Below are positions 50,802-63,200 of a stretch of DNA of 64,000 nt, one piece after another; the stretch's first letter is position 1; every line of letters begins with the position of its first letter. Below the pieces are notes generated by a model that was not told the origin of the DNA, made no database searches, and saw only the letters and a list, made by a program, of their open reading frames with translations. The position numbers and the translations under genes were made by a program. The stretch comes from Sipunculus nudus (Eukaryota > Annelida > Sipuncula > Golfingiida > Sipunculidae): the NCBI GenBank assembly GCA_026874595.1, contig CM049318.1, positions 26,688,956 through 26,752,955 on the forward strand, given 5' to 3'.

Positions 50802-51837
50802 TTCTGTGCATTTCATTTCTTACTATTATTTTCACTATCTAAGTGTTAAGTTTAAAAAATTTACTATACCATGCTCTCTCCTCATCGTTTATTTATTCAC
50901 TGATCCTCCGCTCATTATCGCACAGGTATTCTACAAAGACTGAGATTTGAACAGTGTACAGCATCTCACGAATATTCAACTACGCACCAACTAAATTAAG
51001 ACTTGTCATCCCTTTTTTAAATGTCTTTCTAATAAACATGCTTGACGATATCACATAAAAATAAACTCCTCATTTTTACATCAGAAATTCTACAACATCT
51101 GCAAATGAACAAATGTGCCACAGTTTTAGTAGTTGAATATTTGATCGAGATTACGTAATTCCTGGAGAGTGAATAAAAGATTACGTAATGAGCATTTCGT
51201 AAACAGGAAAATTAACCTCAGTTTCATGTTTGATCCCGTTTTTCATGACACTCAAACAATCGCTCAAATTCGAATATGATCAAATCAGAGGAACCAAACA
51301 ATCTATATTGGACCAAATGTAAAAAATAAATGTTACTTCTGCTTATTTGGTCAAATCCGTATGGCGATCAAAATAGTAGTGTACTCTTTCATTATAAGCC
51401 CAAAGAACATATTGGATTGACCGAGCAAGCAGACAACATAACATTTGATTAATCAGATATTGCATTTTTCTGTTATTATGTTAAGACGACATAAAAATTC
51501 ACATGTAATTCCATTAGGCATTTTTCAACATCTACATATGAAGTTATTTGCAATATTTTAAAGTGGAAAATTTGACGAATATACCATATCCCAAGGGGGA
51601 ATGAATCAAATATTGCGTAACTCTACTTTTAATTTAAATTTAACGTAAGCTATATTTTATATATTAAAATACTTCGAAATTGTTAGTTAACCCGAAATAA
51701 GTAAGGACATAGAATGAGAATCCGGGTTTTTTTATATACGCAACACTATCCAAAAAGAAGGCCTTACTCTGTTATACTCTTAGCCCATTCCTCAATTTAT
51801 TAAACGGTTACAGGTGAAACTGCAAAGAACGGCTCAA
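50802..51837 (+). repeat. Monomer m50, beta-to-alpha recombinant
   Basis: Beta to about 51,314, alpha from about 51,394. Variants ATTGGACC, ATAAGCC, TTATTATGTTAAG and CATCTACATATG recur closely in m62. The second PstI palindrome is destroyed (CTACAT). Confidence 0.92.
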
Positions 51838-52870
51838 ATCTGTGCATTTCATTTCTTACTATTATTTTCACTATCTAAGTGTTAAGTTTAAAAAATTTAC
51901 TATACCATGCTCTCTCCTCATCGTTTATTTATTCACTGATCCTCCGCTCATTATCGCACAGGTATTCTACAAAGACTGAGATTTGAACAGTGTACAGCAT
52001 CTCACGAATATTCAACTACACACCAACTAAATTAAGACTTGTCATTCCTTTTTTAAATGTCTTTCTAATAAACATGCTTGACGATATCACATAAAAATAA
52101 ACTCCTCATTTTTACATCAGAAATACTACAACATCTGCAAATGAACAAATGTGCCACAGTTTTAGTAGTTGAATGTTTGATTGAGATTGCGTAATTCCTG
52201 GAGAGTGAATAATAGATTACGTAATGAGCATTTCGTGAACAGGAAAATTAACCTCAGTTTCATGTTTGATCCCGTTTTAATGCCACTCAATTAATCGCTC
52301 AAATTCGAATATGATAATATCAGAAGATCCAAACCATCTATATAGCACCAAATGTAAAAAATGTTACTTCTGCTTATTTGGTCAAATCCGTATGGCGATC
52401 AAAAGAGTAGTGTACTCTTTCATTATATGCCAAAAGAACATATTGGATTGACCGAGCAAGCAGACAACATAACATTTGATTAATCAGATATTGCATTTTT
52501 CTGTTATTCTGTCAAGACGACATAAAAATTCACATGTAATTCCATTTGGCATTTTTCAACATCTGCAGATGAAGTTATTTGCAATATTTTAAAGTTGAAA
52601 ATTTGACGAATATACCATATCCCAAGGGGGAATGAATCAAATATTGCGTAACTCTACTTTTAATTTAAATTGAACGTAAGCTATATTTTCTATTTTAAAA
52701 TACTTCGAAAATGTTATAGTTAACCCGAAATAAGTAAGGGCATAGAATGAGAATCTGGGTTTTTTTATATACGCAACACTATCCAAAAAGAAGGCCTTAC
52801 TCTGTTGTACTCTTAGCCCATTCCTCAATTTATTAAACGGTTACAGGTGAAACTGCAAAGAACGGCTCAA
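51838..52870 (+). repeat. Monomer m51, beta-to-alpha recombinant
   Basis: Beta to 52,248, alpha from 52,278; the switch is inside the conserved AACCTCAGTTTCATG block. Private TTGATTGAG, TTTCGTGAAC, CATTTGGCATTT and AAATTGAACG. Confidence 0.92.
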
Positions 52871-53903
52871 ATCTGTGCATTTCATTTCTTACTATTATTT
52901 TCACTATCTAAGTGTTTAGTATAAAAAATTTACTATACCATGCTCTCTCCTCATCGTTTATTTATTCACTGATCCTTCGCTCGTTATCGCACAGGTATTC
53001 TACAAAGACTGAGATTTGAACAGTGTACAGCATCTCACGAATATTCAACTACGCACCAACTAAATTAAGACTTGTCATTCCTATTTTAAATTTCTTTCTA
53101 ATAAACATGCTTGACGATATCACATAAAAATAAACTCCTCATTTTTACATCAGAAATACTACAACATCTGCAAATGAACAAATGTGCCACAGTTTTAGTA
53201 GTTGAATGTTTGATCGAGATTGCGTACTTCCAGGAATGTGAATAAAAGAATACGTAATGAGCATTTCGTAAACAGGAAAATTAACCTCAGTTTCATGTTT
53301 GATCCCGTTTTAATGCCACTCAATTAATCGCTCAAATTCGAATATGATCAAATCAGAGGAACCAAACCATCTATATTGGACCAAATGTAAAAAAAATGTG
53401 ACTTCTGCTTATTTGGTCAAATCCGTATGGCGATCAAAAGAGTAGTGTACTCTTTCATTATATGCCAAAAGAACATATTGGATTGACCGAGCAAGCAGAC
53501 AACATAACATTTGATTAATCAGATATTGCATTTCTCTCTTATTCTGTCAAGACGACATAAAAATTCACATGTAATTCCATTAGGCATTTTTCAACATCTG
53601 CAGATGAAGTTATTTGCAATATTTTAAAGTTGAAAATTTGACGAATATACCATATCCCAAGGGGGAATGAATCAAATATTGCGTAACTCTACTTTTAATT
53701 TAAATTTAACGTAAGCTATATTTTATATTTTAAAATACTTCGAAATTGTTAGTTAACCCGAAATAAGTAAGGACATAGAATGAGAATCCGGGTTTTTTTA
53801 TATACGCAACACTATCCAAAAAGAAGGCCTTACTCTGTTATACTCTTAGCCCATTCCTCAATTTATTAAACGGTTACAGGTGAAACTGCAAAGAACGGCT
53901 CAA
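52871..53903 (+). repeat. Monomer m52, beta/alpha mosaic
   Basis: Beta up to CATCTGCAAATG, alpha CTTCCAGG, beta AAACAGGAAAATT, alpha TTTTAATGCC, then a hybrid AGAGGAACCAAACCATC and ATTGGACC before a pure alpha 3' half. The hybrid segment recurs in m59. Confidence 0.9.
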
Positions 53904-54936
53904 ATCTGTGCATTTCATTTCTTACTATTATTTTCACTATCTAAGTGTTAAGTTTAAAAAATTTACTATACCATGCTCTCTCCTCATCGTTTATTTATTC
54001 ACTGATCCTCCGCTCGTTATCGCACAGGTATTCTACAAAGACTGAGATTTGAACAGTGTACAGCATCTCACGAATATTCAACTACGCACCAACTAAATTA
54101 AGACTTGTCATTCCTATTTTAAATGTCTTTCTAATAAACATGCTTGACGATAACACATAAAAATAACCTCCTCTTTTTCACATCAGAAATACTACAACAT
54201 CTGCAAATGAACAAATGTGCCACAGTTTTAGTAGTTGAATGTTCGATTGAGATTGCGTAATTCCTGGAGAGTGAATAATAAATTACGTAATGAGCATTTC
54301 GTAAACAGGAAAATTAACCTCAGTTTCATGTTTGATCCCCTTTTAATGCCACTCAATTAATCGCTCAAATTCGAATATGATAATATCAGAAGATCCAAAC
54401 CATCTATATAGCACCAAATGTAAAAAATGTTACTTCTGCTTATTTGGTCAAATCCGTATGGCGATCAAAAGAGTAGTGTACTCTTTCATTATATGCCAAA
54501 AGAACATATTGGATTGACCGAGCAAGCAGACAACATTACATTTGATTAATCAGATATTGCATTTTTCTGTTATTCTGTCAAGACGACATAAAAATTCACA
54601 TGTAATTCCATTTGGCATTTTTCAACATCTGCAGATGAAGTTATTTGCAATTTTTAAAGTTGAAAATTTGACGAATATACCATATCCCAAGGGGGAATGA
54701 ATCAAATATTGCGTAACTCTACTTTTAATTTAAATTTAACGTAAGCTATATTTTCTATTTTAAAATACTTCGAAAATGTTATAGTTAACCCGAAATAAGT
54801 AAGGACATAGAATGAGAATCCGGGTTTTTTTTATATACGCAACACTATCCAAAAAGAAGGCCTTACTCTGTTATACTCTTAGCCCATTCCTCAATCTATT
54901 AAACGGTTACAGGTGAAACTGCAAAGAACGGCTCAA
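53904..54936 (+). repeat. Monomer m53, beta-to-alpha recombinant
   Basis: Beta to about 54,333, then alpha. GATCCCCTTTTAATG, AATAATAAATTACG and CATTTGGCATTT recur in m60 and m61. Private GTTCGATTGAG, CAATTTTTAAAG and CTCAATCTATTA. Confidence 0.92.
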
Positions 54937-55973
54937 ATCTGTGCATTTCATTTCTTACTATTATTTTCACTATCTAAGTGTTAAGTTTAAAAAATTTACT
55001 ATACCATGCTCTCTCCTCATCGTTTATTTATTCACTGATCCTCCGCTCATTATCGCACAGGTATTCTACAAAGACTGAGATTTGAACAGTGTACAGCATC
55101 TCACGAATATTCAACTACACACCAACTAAATTAAGACTTGTCATTCCTTTTTTAAATGTCTTTCTAATAAACATGCTTGACGATATCACATAAAAATAAA
55201 CTCCTCATTTTTACATCAGAAATACTACAACATCTGCAAATGAACAAATGTGCCACAGTTTTAGTAGTTGAATATTTGATCGAGATTGCGTAATTCCTGG
55301 AGAGTGAATAAAAGATTACGTAATGAGCATTTCGTGAACAGGAAAATTAACCTCAGTTTCATGTTTGATCCCGTTTTTCATGACACTCAAATAATCGCTC
55401 AAATTCGAATATGATCAAATCAGAGGAACCAAACAATCTATATTGAACCAAATGTAAAAAAAAATATTACTTCTGCTTATTTGGTCAAATCCGTATGGCG
55501 ATCAAAAGAGTAGTTGACTGTTTCATTATGTGCCAAACGAACATATTGGATTGACCGAGCAAGCAGACAACATTACATTTGATTAATCAGATACATTATT
55601 TTTCTGATATTCTGTCAAGACGACATTAAAATTCACAGTTTATTCCATCAGGCACTTTTTCAACATCTGCAGATGAAGTTATTTGCAATATTTTTAAGTT
55701 CAATATTTCATGAATATACAATATCCCAAGGGGAAATAATCAGATATTGCGTAACTCTAATTTTAATTTTAAGTTTAATGTAAGCTATATTTTCTTTTTA
55801 AGATACTTCGAAAATGTTATAGTAAACTCGAAAAAAGTAAGGGCATAGAATGAGAATCTGTTTTATTTTATATACGCAACACTATCCAAAAAGAAGACCT
55901 TACTCTGTTATACTCTTAGCCCATTCCTCAATTTATAAAAGGGTTCCAAGTGTAACTGCAAAGTAAGGCTCAA
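54937..55973 (+). repeat. Monomer m54, beta
   Basis: Beta of the AATATTACTTCTGC and GTAGTTGACT subtype. It is followed by a deletion-marked alpha just as m36 and m42 are. Private TTGACTGTTTC and TTTCGTGAAC. Confidence 0.95.
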
Positions 55974-56988
55974 ATCTTTGCATTTTATTTCTTACTATTA
56001 TTTTCACTATCTAACTGTAAAGTTTTAAAAAAAAATACTATACCATGCTCTCTCCTCATCCTTTAGTGTATTCACTGATCCTCCGCTTATTTTTGCACAG
56101 GCATTCTACAAAGACTGAGATTTGAACAGTGTACAGCATCTCATGAATATTCAACTACGCACCAACTAAATTAAGACTTCTCATTCTCTTTTTAACTGTC
56201 ATTCTAATAAACATGCTTGACGATAACACATAAAAATAACCTCCTCTATTTTACATCAGAAATACTACATCTGCAAATGAACAAATGTGCCACAGTTTTA
56301 GTAGTTGAATGTTTGATCGAGATTGCGTACTTCCAGGAATGTGAATAAAAGAATACGTAATGAGCATTTCGTAAAGATGACAATTAACCTCAGTTTCATG
56401 TTTGATCCCGTTTTAATGCCACTCAATTAATCGCTCAAATTCGAATATGATAATATCTATATAGCACCAAATGTAAAAAATGTTACTTCTGCTTATTTGG
56501 TCAAATCCGTATGGCGATCAAAAGAGTAGTGTACTCTTTCATTATATGCCAAAAGAACATTTTGGATTGACCGAGCAAGCAGACAACATAACATTTGATT
56601 AATCAGATATTGCATTTTTCTGTTATTATGTTAAGACGACATAAAAATTCACATGTAATTCCATTAGGCATTTTTCAACATCTGCAGATGAAGTTATTTG
56701 CAATATTTTAAAGTTGAAAATTTGACGAATATACCATATCCCAAGGGGGAATGAATCAAATATTGCGTAACTCTACTTTTAATTTAAATTTAACGTAAGC
56801 TATATTTTATATATTAAAATACTTCGAAATTGTTAGTTAACCCGAAATAAGTAAGGACATAGAATGAGAATCCGGGTTTTTTTTATATACGCAACACTAT
56901 CCAAAAAGAAGGCCTTACTCTGTTGTACTCTTAGCCCATTCCTCAATTTATTAAACGGTTACAGGTGAAACTGCAAAGAACGGCTCAA
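55974..56988 (+). repeat. Monomer m55, alpha with 17-bp deletion
   Basis: 1,015 bp, deletion at 56,457/56,458. The first PstI palindrome reads CATCTGCAAATG (beta form) in an alpha context. TTATTATGTTAAG and a CCGGG tail. Private GCATTTTATTTC and GACTTCTCATTC. Confidence 0.94.
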
Positions 56989-58024
56989 ATCTGTGCATTT
57001 CATTTCTTACTATTATTTTCACTATCTAAGTGTTAAGTTTAAAAAATTTACTATACCATGCTCTCTCCTCATCGTTTATTTATTCACTGATCCTCCGCTC
57101 ATTATCGCACAGGTATTCTACAAAGACTGAGATTTGAACAGTGTACAGCATCTCACGAATATTCAACTACGCACCAACTAAATTAAGACTTGTCATTCCT
57201 ATTTTAAATTTCTTTCTAATAAACATGCTTGACGATATCACATAAAAATAAACTCCTCATTTTTACATCAGAAATACTACAACATCTGCAAATGAACAAA
57301 TGTGCCACAGTTTTAGTAGTTGAATGTTTGATCGAGATTGCGTAATTCCTGGAGAGTGAATAATAGATTACGTAATGAGCATTTCGTAAACAGGAAAATT
57401 AACCTCAGTTTCATGTTTGATCCCGTTTTTTCATGACACTCAAATAATCGCTCAAATTCGAATATGATCAAATCAGAGGAACCAAACAATCTATATTGAA
57501 CCAAATGTAAAAAAAATGTTACTTCTGCTTATTTGGTCAAATCCGTATGGCGATCAAAAGAGTAGTGTACTCTTTCATTATGTGCCAAAAGAACATATTG
57601 GATTGACCGAGCAAGCAGACAACATAACATTTGATTAATCAGATATTGCATTTTTCTGTTATTCTGTCAAGACGACATTAAAATTCACAGTTTATTCCAT
57701 CAGGCATTTTTCAACATCTGCAGATGAAGTTATTTGCAATATTTTTAAGTTCAATATTTCATGAATATACCATATCCCAAGGGGGAATGAATCAAATATT
57801 GCGTAACTCTACTTTTAATTTAAATTTAACGTAAGCTATATTTTATATATTAAAATACTTCGAAATTGTTAGTTAACCCGAAATAAGTAAGGACATAGAA
57901 TGAGAATCCGGGTTTTTTTTATATACGCAACACTATCCAAAAAGAAGGCCTTACTCTGTTGTACTCTTAGCCCATTCCTCAATTTATTAAACGGTTACAG
58001 GTGAAACTGCAAAGAACGGCTCAA
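56989..58024 (+). repeat. Monomer m56, beta/alpha/beta/alpha mosaic
   Basis: Beta to the CAATCTATATTG segment, alpha GATATTGCATTT, beta CACAGTTTATTCC and TTTCATGAATATAC, then alpha from CATATCCC to the end. Private TTTTTTCATGACAC is shared with m57 and m58. GTGCCAAAAG combines beta and alpha alleles. Confidence 0.92.
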
Positions 58025-59060
58025 ATCTGTGCATTTCATTTCTTACTATTATTTTCACTATCTAAGTGTTAAGTTTAAAAAATTTACTATACCATGCTCT
58101 CTCCTCATCGTTTATTTAATCACTGATCCTCCGCTCATTATCGCACAGGTATTCTACAAAGACTGAGATTTGAACAGTGTACAGCATCTCACGAATATTC
58201 AACTACGCACCAACTAAATTAAGACTTGTCATTCCTATTTTAAATTTCTTTCTAATAAACATGCTTGACGATATCACATAAAAATAAACTCCTCATTTTT
58301 ACATCAGAAATACTACAACATCTGCAAATGAACAAATGTGCCACAGTTTTAGTAGTTGAATGTTTGATCGAGATTGCGTAATTCCTGGAGAGTGAATAAT
58401 AGATTACGTAATGAGCATTTCGTAAACAGGAAAATTAACCTCAGTTTCATGTTTGATCCCGTTTTTTCATGACACTCAAATAATCGCTCAAATTCGAATA
58501 TGATCAAATCAGAGGAACCAAACAATCTATATTGAACCAAATGTAAAAAAAATGTTACTTCTGCTTATTTGGTCAAATCCGTATGGCGATCAAAAGAGTA
58601 GTGTACTCTTTCATTATGTGCCAAACGAACATATTGGATTGACCGAGCAAGCAGACAACATAACATTTGATTAATCAGATATTGCATTTTTCTGTTATTC
58701 TGTCAAGACGACATTAAAATTCACAGTTTATTCCATCAGGCATTTTTCAACATCTGCAGATGAAGTTATTTGCAATATTTTTAAGTTCAATATTTCATGA
58801 ATATACCATATCCCAAGGGGGAATGAATCAAATATTGCGTAACTCTACTTTTAATTTAAATTTAACGTAAGCTATATTTTATATATTAAAATACTTCGAA
58901 ATTGTTAGTTAACCCGAAATAAGTAAGGACATAGAATGAGAATCCGGGTTTTTTTTATATACGCAACACTATCCAAAAAGAAGGCCTTACTCTGTTGTAC
59001 TCTTAGCCCATTCCTCAATTTATTAAACGGTTACAGGTGAAACTGCAAAGAACGGCTCAA
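58025..59060 (+). repeat. Monomer m57, beta/alpha/beta/alpha mosaic
   Basis: Near-identical to m56. It reads GTGCCAAACG and has private TTATTTAATCAC. Confidence 0.92.
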
Positions 59061-60096
59061 ATCTGTGCATTTCATTTCTTACTATTATTTTCACTATCTA
59101 AGTGTTAAGTTTAAAAAATTTACTATACCATGCTCTCTCCTCATCGTTTATTTATTCACTGATCCTCCGCTCATTATCGCACAGGTATTCTACAAAGACT
59201 GAGATTTGAACAGTGTACAGCATCTCACGAATATTCAACTACGCACCAACTAAATTAAGACTTGTCATTCCTATTTTAAATTTCTTTCTAATAAACATGC
59301 TTGACGATATCACATAAAAATAAACTCCTCATTTTTACATCAGAAATACTACAACATCTGCAAATGAACAAACGTGCCACAGTTTTAGTAGTTGAATGTT
59401 TGATCGAGATTGCGTAATTCCTGGAGAGTGAATAATAGATTACGTAATGAGCATTTCGTAAACAGGAAAATTAACCTCAGTTTCATGTTTGATCCCGTTT
59501 TTTCATGACACTCAAATAATCGCTCAAATTCGAATATGATCAAATCAGAGGAACCAAACAATCTATATTGAACCAAATGTAAAAAAAATGTTACTTCTGC
59601 TTATTTGGTCAAATCCGTATGGCGATCAAAAGAGTAGTGTACTCTTTCATTATGTGCCAAACGAACATATTGGATTGACCGAGCAAGCAGACAACATAAC
59701 ATTTGATTAATCAGATATTGCATTTTTCTGTTATTCTTTCAAGACGACATTAAAATTCACAGTTTATTCCATCAGGCATTTTTCAACATCTGCAGATGAA
59801 GTTATTTGCAATATTTTTAAGTTCAATATTTCATGAATATACAATATCGCAAGGGGAAATAATCAAATATTGCGTAACTCTAATTTTAATTTTATGTTTA
59901 ATGTAAGCTATATTTTCTTTTTAAGATACTTCGAAAATGTTATAGTAAACTCGAAATAAGTAAGGGCATAGAATGAGAATCTGTTTTATTTTATATACGC
60001 AACACTATCCAAAAAGAAGACCTTACTCTGTTATACTCTTAGCCCATTCCTCAATTTATAAAAGGGTTCCAAGTGTAACTGCAAAGTAAGGCTCAA
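59061..60096 (+). repeat. Monomer m58, beta/alpha/beta mosaic
   Basis: Same as m57 through TTTCATGAATATAC, then the beta ending (ACAATATCGC, ATAAAAGGGTTCC) instead of alpha. Private CAAACGTGCC and ATTCTTTCAAG. Confidence 0.92.
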
Positions 60097-61130
60097 ATCT
60101 TTGCATTTCATTTCTTACTATTATTTTCACTATCTAACTGTAAAGTTTAAAAAAAAAATTACTATACCATGCTCTCTCCTCATCGTTTAGTGTATTCACT
60201 GATCCTCCGCTTATTTTTGCACAGGCATTCTACAAAGACTGAGATTTGAACAGTGTACAGCATCTCATGAATATTCAACTACGCACCAACTAAATTAAGA
60301 CTTGTCATTCTCTTTTTAACTGTCATTCTAATAAACATGCTTGACGATAACACATAAAAATAACCTCCTCTTTTTCACATCAGAAATACTACATCTGCAG
60401 ATGAACAAATGTGCCACAGTTTTAGTAGTTGAATGTTTGATCGAGATTGCGTACTTCCAGGAATGTGAATAAAAGAATACGTAATGAGCATTTCGTAAAG
60501 ATGACAATTAACCTCAGTTTCATGTTTGATCCCGTTTTAATGCCACTCAATTAATCACTCAAATTCGAATATGATCAAATCAGAGGAACCAAACCATCTA
60601 TATTGGACCAAATGTAAAAAAAATGTGACTTCTGCTTATTTGGTCAAATCCGTATGGCGATCAAAAGAGTAGTGTACTCTTTCATTATATGCCAAAAGAA
60701 CATATTGGATTGACCGAGCAAGCAGACAACATAACATTTGATTAATCAGATATTGCATTTTTCTGTTATTCTGTCAAGACGACATAAAAATTCACATGTA
60801 ATTCCATTAGGCATTTTTCAACATCTGCAGATGAAGTTATTTGCAATATTTTAAAGTTGAAAATTTGACGAATATACCATATCCCAAGGGGGAATGAATC
60901 AAATATTGCGTAACTCTACTTTTAATTTAAATTTAACGTAAGCTATATTTTATATTTTAAAATACTTCGAAATTGTTAGTTAACCCGAAATAAGTAAGGA
61001 CATAGAATGAGAATCCGGGTTTTTTTATATACGCAACACTATCCAAAAAGAAGGCCTTACTCTGTTATACTCTTAGCCCATTCCTCAATTTATTAAACGG
61101 TTACAGGTGAAACTGCAAAGAACGGCTCAA
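60097..61130 (+). repeat. Monomer m59, alpha with hybrid middle
   Basis: Alpha ends enclosing the hybrid AGAGGAACCAAACCATC and ATTGGACC segment of m52. CATCGTTTAGTG mixes beta and alpha alleles. Private AATTAATCACTC. Confidence 0.93.
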
Positions 61131-62165
61131 ATCTGTGCATTTCATTTCTTACTATTATTTTCACTATCTAAGTGTTAAGTTTAAAAAATTTACTATATCA
61201 TGCTCTCTCCTCATCGTTTATTTATTCACTGATCCTCCGCTCGTTATCGCACAGGTATTCTACAAAGACTGAGATTTGAACAGTGTACAGCATCTCACGA
61301 ATATTCAACTACGCACCAACTAAATTAAGACTTGTCATTCCTATTTTAAATGTCTTTCTAATAAACATGCTTGACGATAACACATAAAAATAACCTCCTC
61401 TTTTTTACATCAGAAATACTACAACATCTGCAAATGAACAAATGTGCCACAGTTTTAGTAGTTGAATGTTTGATTGAGATTGCGTAATTCCTGGAGAGTG
61501 AATAATAAATTACGTAATGAGCATTTCGTAAACAGGAAAATTAACCTCAGTTTCATGTTTGATCCCCTTTTAATGCCACTCAATTAATCGCTCAAATTCG
61601 AATATGATAATATCAGAAGATCCAAACCATCTATATAGCACCAAATGTAAAAAATGTTACTTCTGCTTATTTGGTCAAATCCGTATGGCGATCAAAAGAG
61701 TAGTGTACTCTTTCATTATATGCCAAAAGAACATATTGGATTGACCGAGCAAGCAGACAACATAACATTTGATTAATCAGATATTGCATTTTTCTGTTAT
61801 TCTGTCAAGACGACATAAAAATTCACATGTAATTCCATTTGGCATTTTTCAACATCTGCAGATGAAGTTATTTGCAATATTTTAAAGTTGAAAATTTGAC
61901 GAATATACCATATCCCAAGGGGGAATGAATCAAATATTGCGTAACTCTACTTTTAATTTAAATTTAACGTAAGCTATATTTTCTATTTTAAAATACTTCG
62001 AAAATGTTATAGTTAACCCGAAATAAGTAAGGGCATAGAATGAGAATCTGGTTTTTTTTTCATATACGCAACACTATCCAAAAAGAAGACCTTACTCTGT
62101 TGTACTCTTAGCCCATTCCTCAATTTATTAAACGGTTACAGGTGAAACTGGAAAGAACGGCTCGA
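61131..62165 (+). repeat. Monomer m60, beta-to-alpha recombinant
   Basis: Beta 5' part with alpha-like GATAACAC and AACCTCCTC, then alpha from GATCCCCTTTTAATG. The alpha end is of the CTGG plus T run type, with GAAACTGGAAAG. Private TATATCATGC. Confidence 0.93.
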
Positions 62166-63200
62166 TTCTGTGCATTTCATTTCTTACTATTATTTTCACT
62201 ATCTAAGTGTTAAGTTTAAAAAATTTACTATACCATGCTCTCTCCTCATCGTTTATTTATTCACTGATCCTCCGCTCGTTATCGCACAGGTATTCTACAA
62301 AGACTGAGATTTGAACAGTGTACAGCATCTCACGAATATTCAACTACGCACCAACTAAATTAAGACTTGTCATTCCTATTTTAAATGTCTTTCTAATAAA
62401 CATGCTTGACGATAACACATAAAAATAACCTTCTCTTTTTTACATCAGAAATACTACAACATCTGCAAATGAACAAATGTGCCACAGTTTTAGTAGTTGA
62501 ATGTTTGATTGAGATTGCGTAATTCCTGGAGAGTGAATAATAAATTACGTAATGAGCATTTCGTAAACAGGAAAATTAACCTCAGTTTCATGTTTGATCC
62601 CCTTTTAATGCCACTCAATTAATCGCTCAAATTCGAATATGATAATATCAGAAGATCCAAACCATCTATATAGCACCAAATGTAAAAAATGTTACTTCTG
62701 CTTATTTGGTCAAATCCGTATGGCGATCAAAAGAGTAGTGTACTCTTTCATTATATGCCAAAAGAACATATTGGATTGACCGAGCAAGCAGACAACATAA
62801 CATTTGATTAATCAGATATTGCATTTTTCTGTTATTCTGTCAAGACGACATAAAAATTCACATGTAATTCCATTTGGCATTTTTCAACATCTGCAGATGA
62901 AGTTATTTGCAATATTTTAAAGTTGAAAATTTGACGAATATACCATATCCCAAGGGGGAATGAATCAAATATTGCGTAACTCTACTTTTAATTTAAATTT
63001 AACGTAAGCTATATTTTCTATTTTAAAATACTTCGAAAATGTTATAGTTAACCCGAAATAAGTAAGGGCATAGAATGAGAATCTGGTTTTTTTTTCATAT
63101 ACGCAACACTATCCAAAAAGAAGACCTTACTCTGTTGTACTCTTAGCCCATTCCTCAATTTATTAAACGGTTACAGGTGAAACTGGAAAGAACGGCTCGA
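62166..63200 (+). repeat. Monomer m61, beta-to-alpha recombinant
   Basis: Duplicate of m60, differing in AACCTTCTC and in the usual TATACCATGC. Confidence 0.93.

Larger units (their letters stand above)
56989..60096 (+). repeat. Three tandem near-identical 1,036-bp mosaic monomers
   Basis: m56, m57 and m58 start exactly 1,036 bp apart and share a private TTTTTTCATGACAC run and the same beta-alpha-beta patchwork. m58 differs mainly at its 3' end, where it has the beta ending. This is the most homogeneous single-monomer stretch of the window. Confidence 0.92.
61131..63200 (+). repeat. Tandem pair of near-identical 1,035-bp mosaic monomers
   Basis: m60 and m61 share GATTGAGATTGCG, AATAATAAATTACG, GATCCCCTTTTAATG, CATTTGGCATTT and GAAACTGGAAAG. 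m61 adds ACCTTCTC where m60 has ACCTCCTC. This is a recent single-monomer duplication. Confidence 0.92.

Noticed and set aside
57313-57504. 63-codon minus-strand frame recurring identically at 58,349-58,540 and 59,385-59,576
   Set aside because: The exact repetition reflects the 1,036-bp monomer triplication, not coding selection. The same position in other beta copies is broken by a one-base change in the T run.
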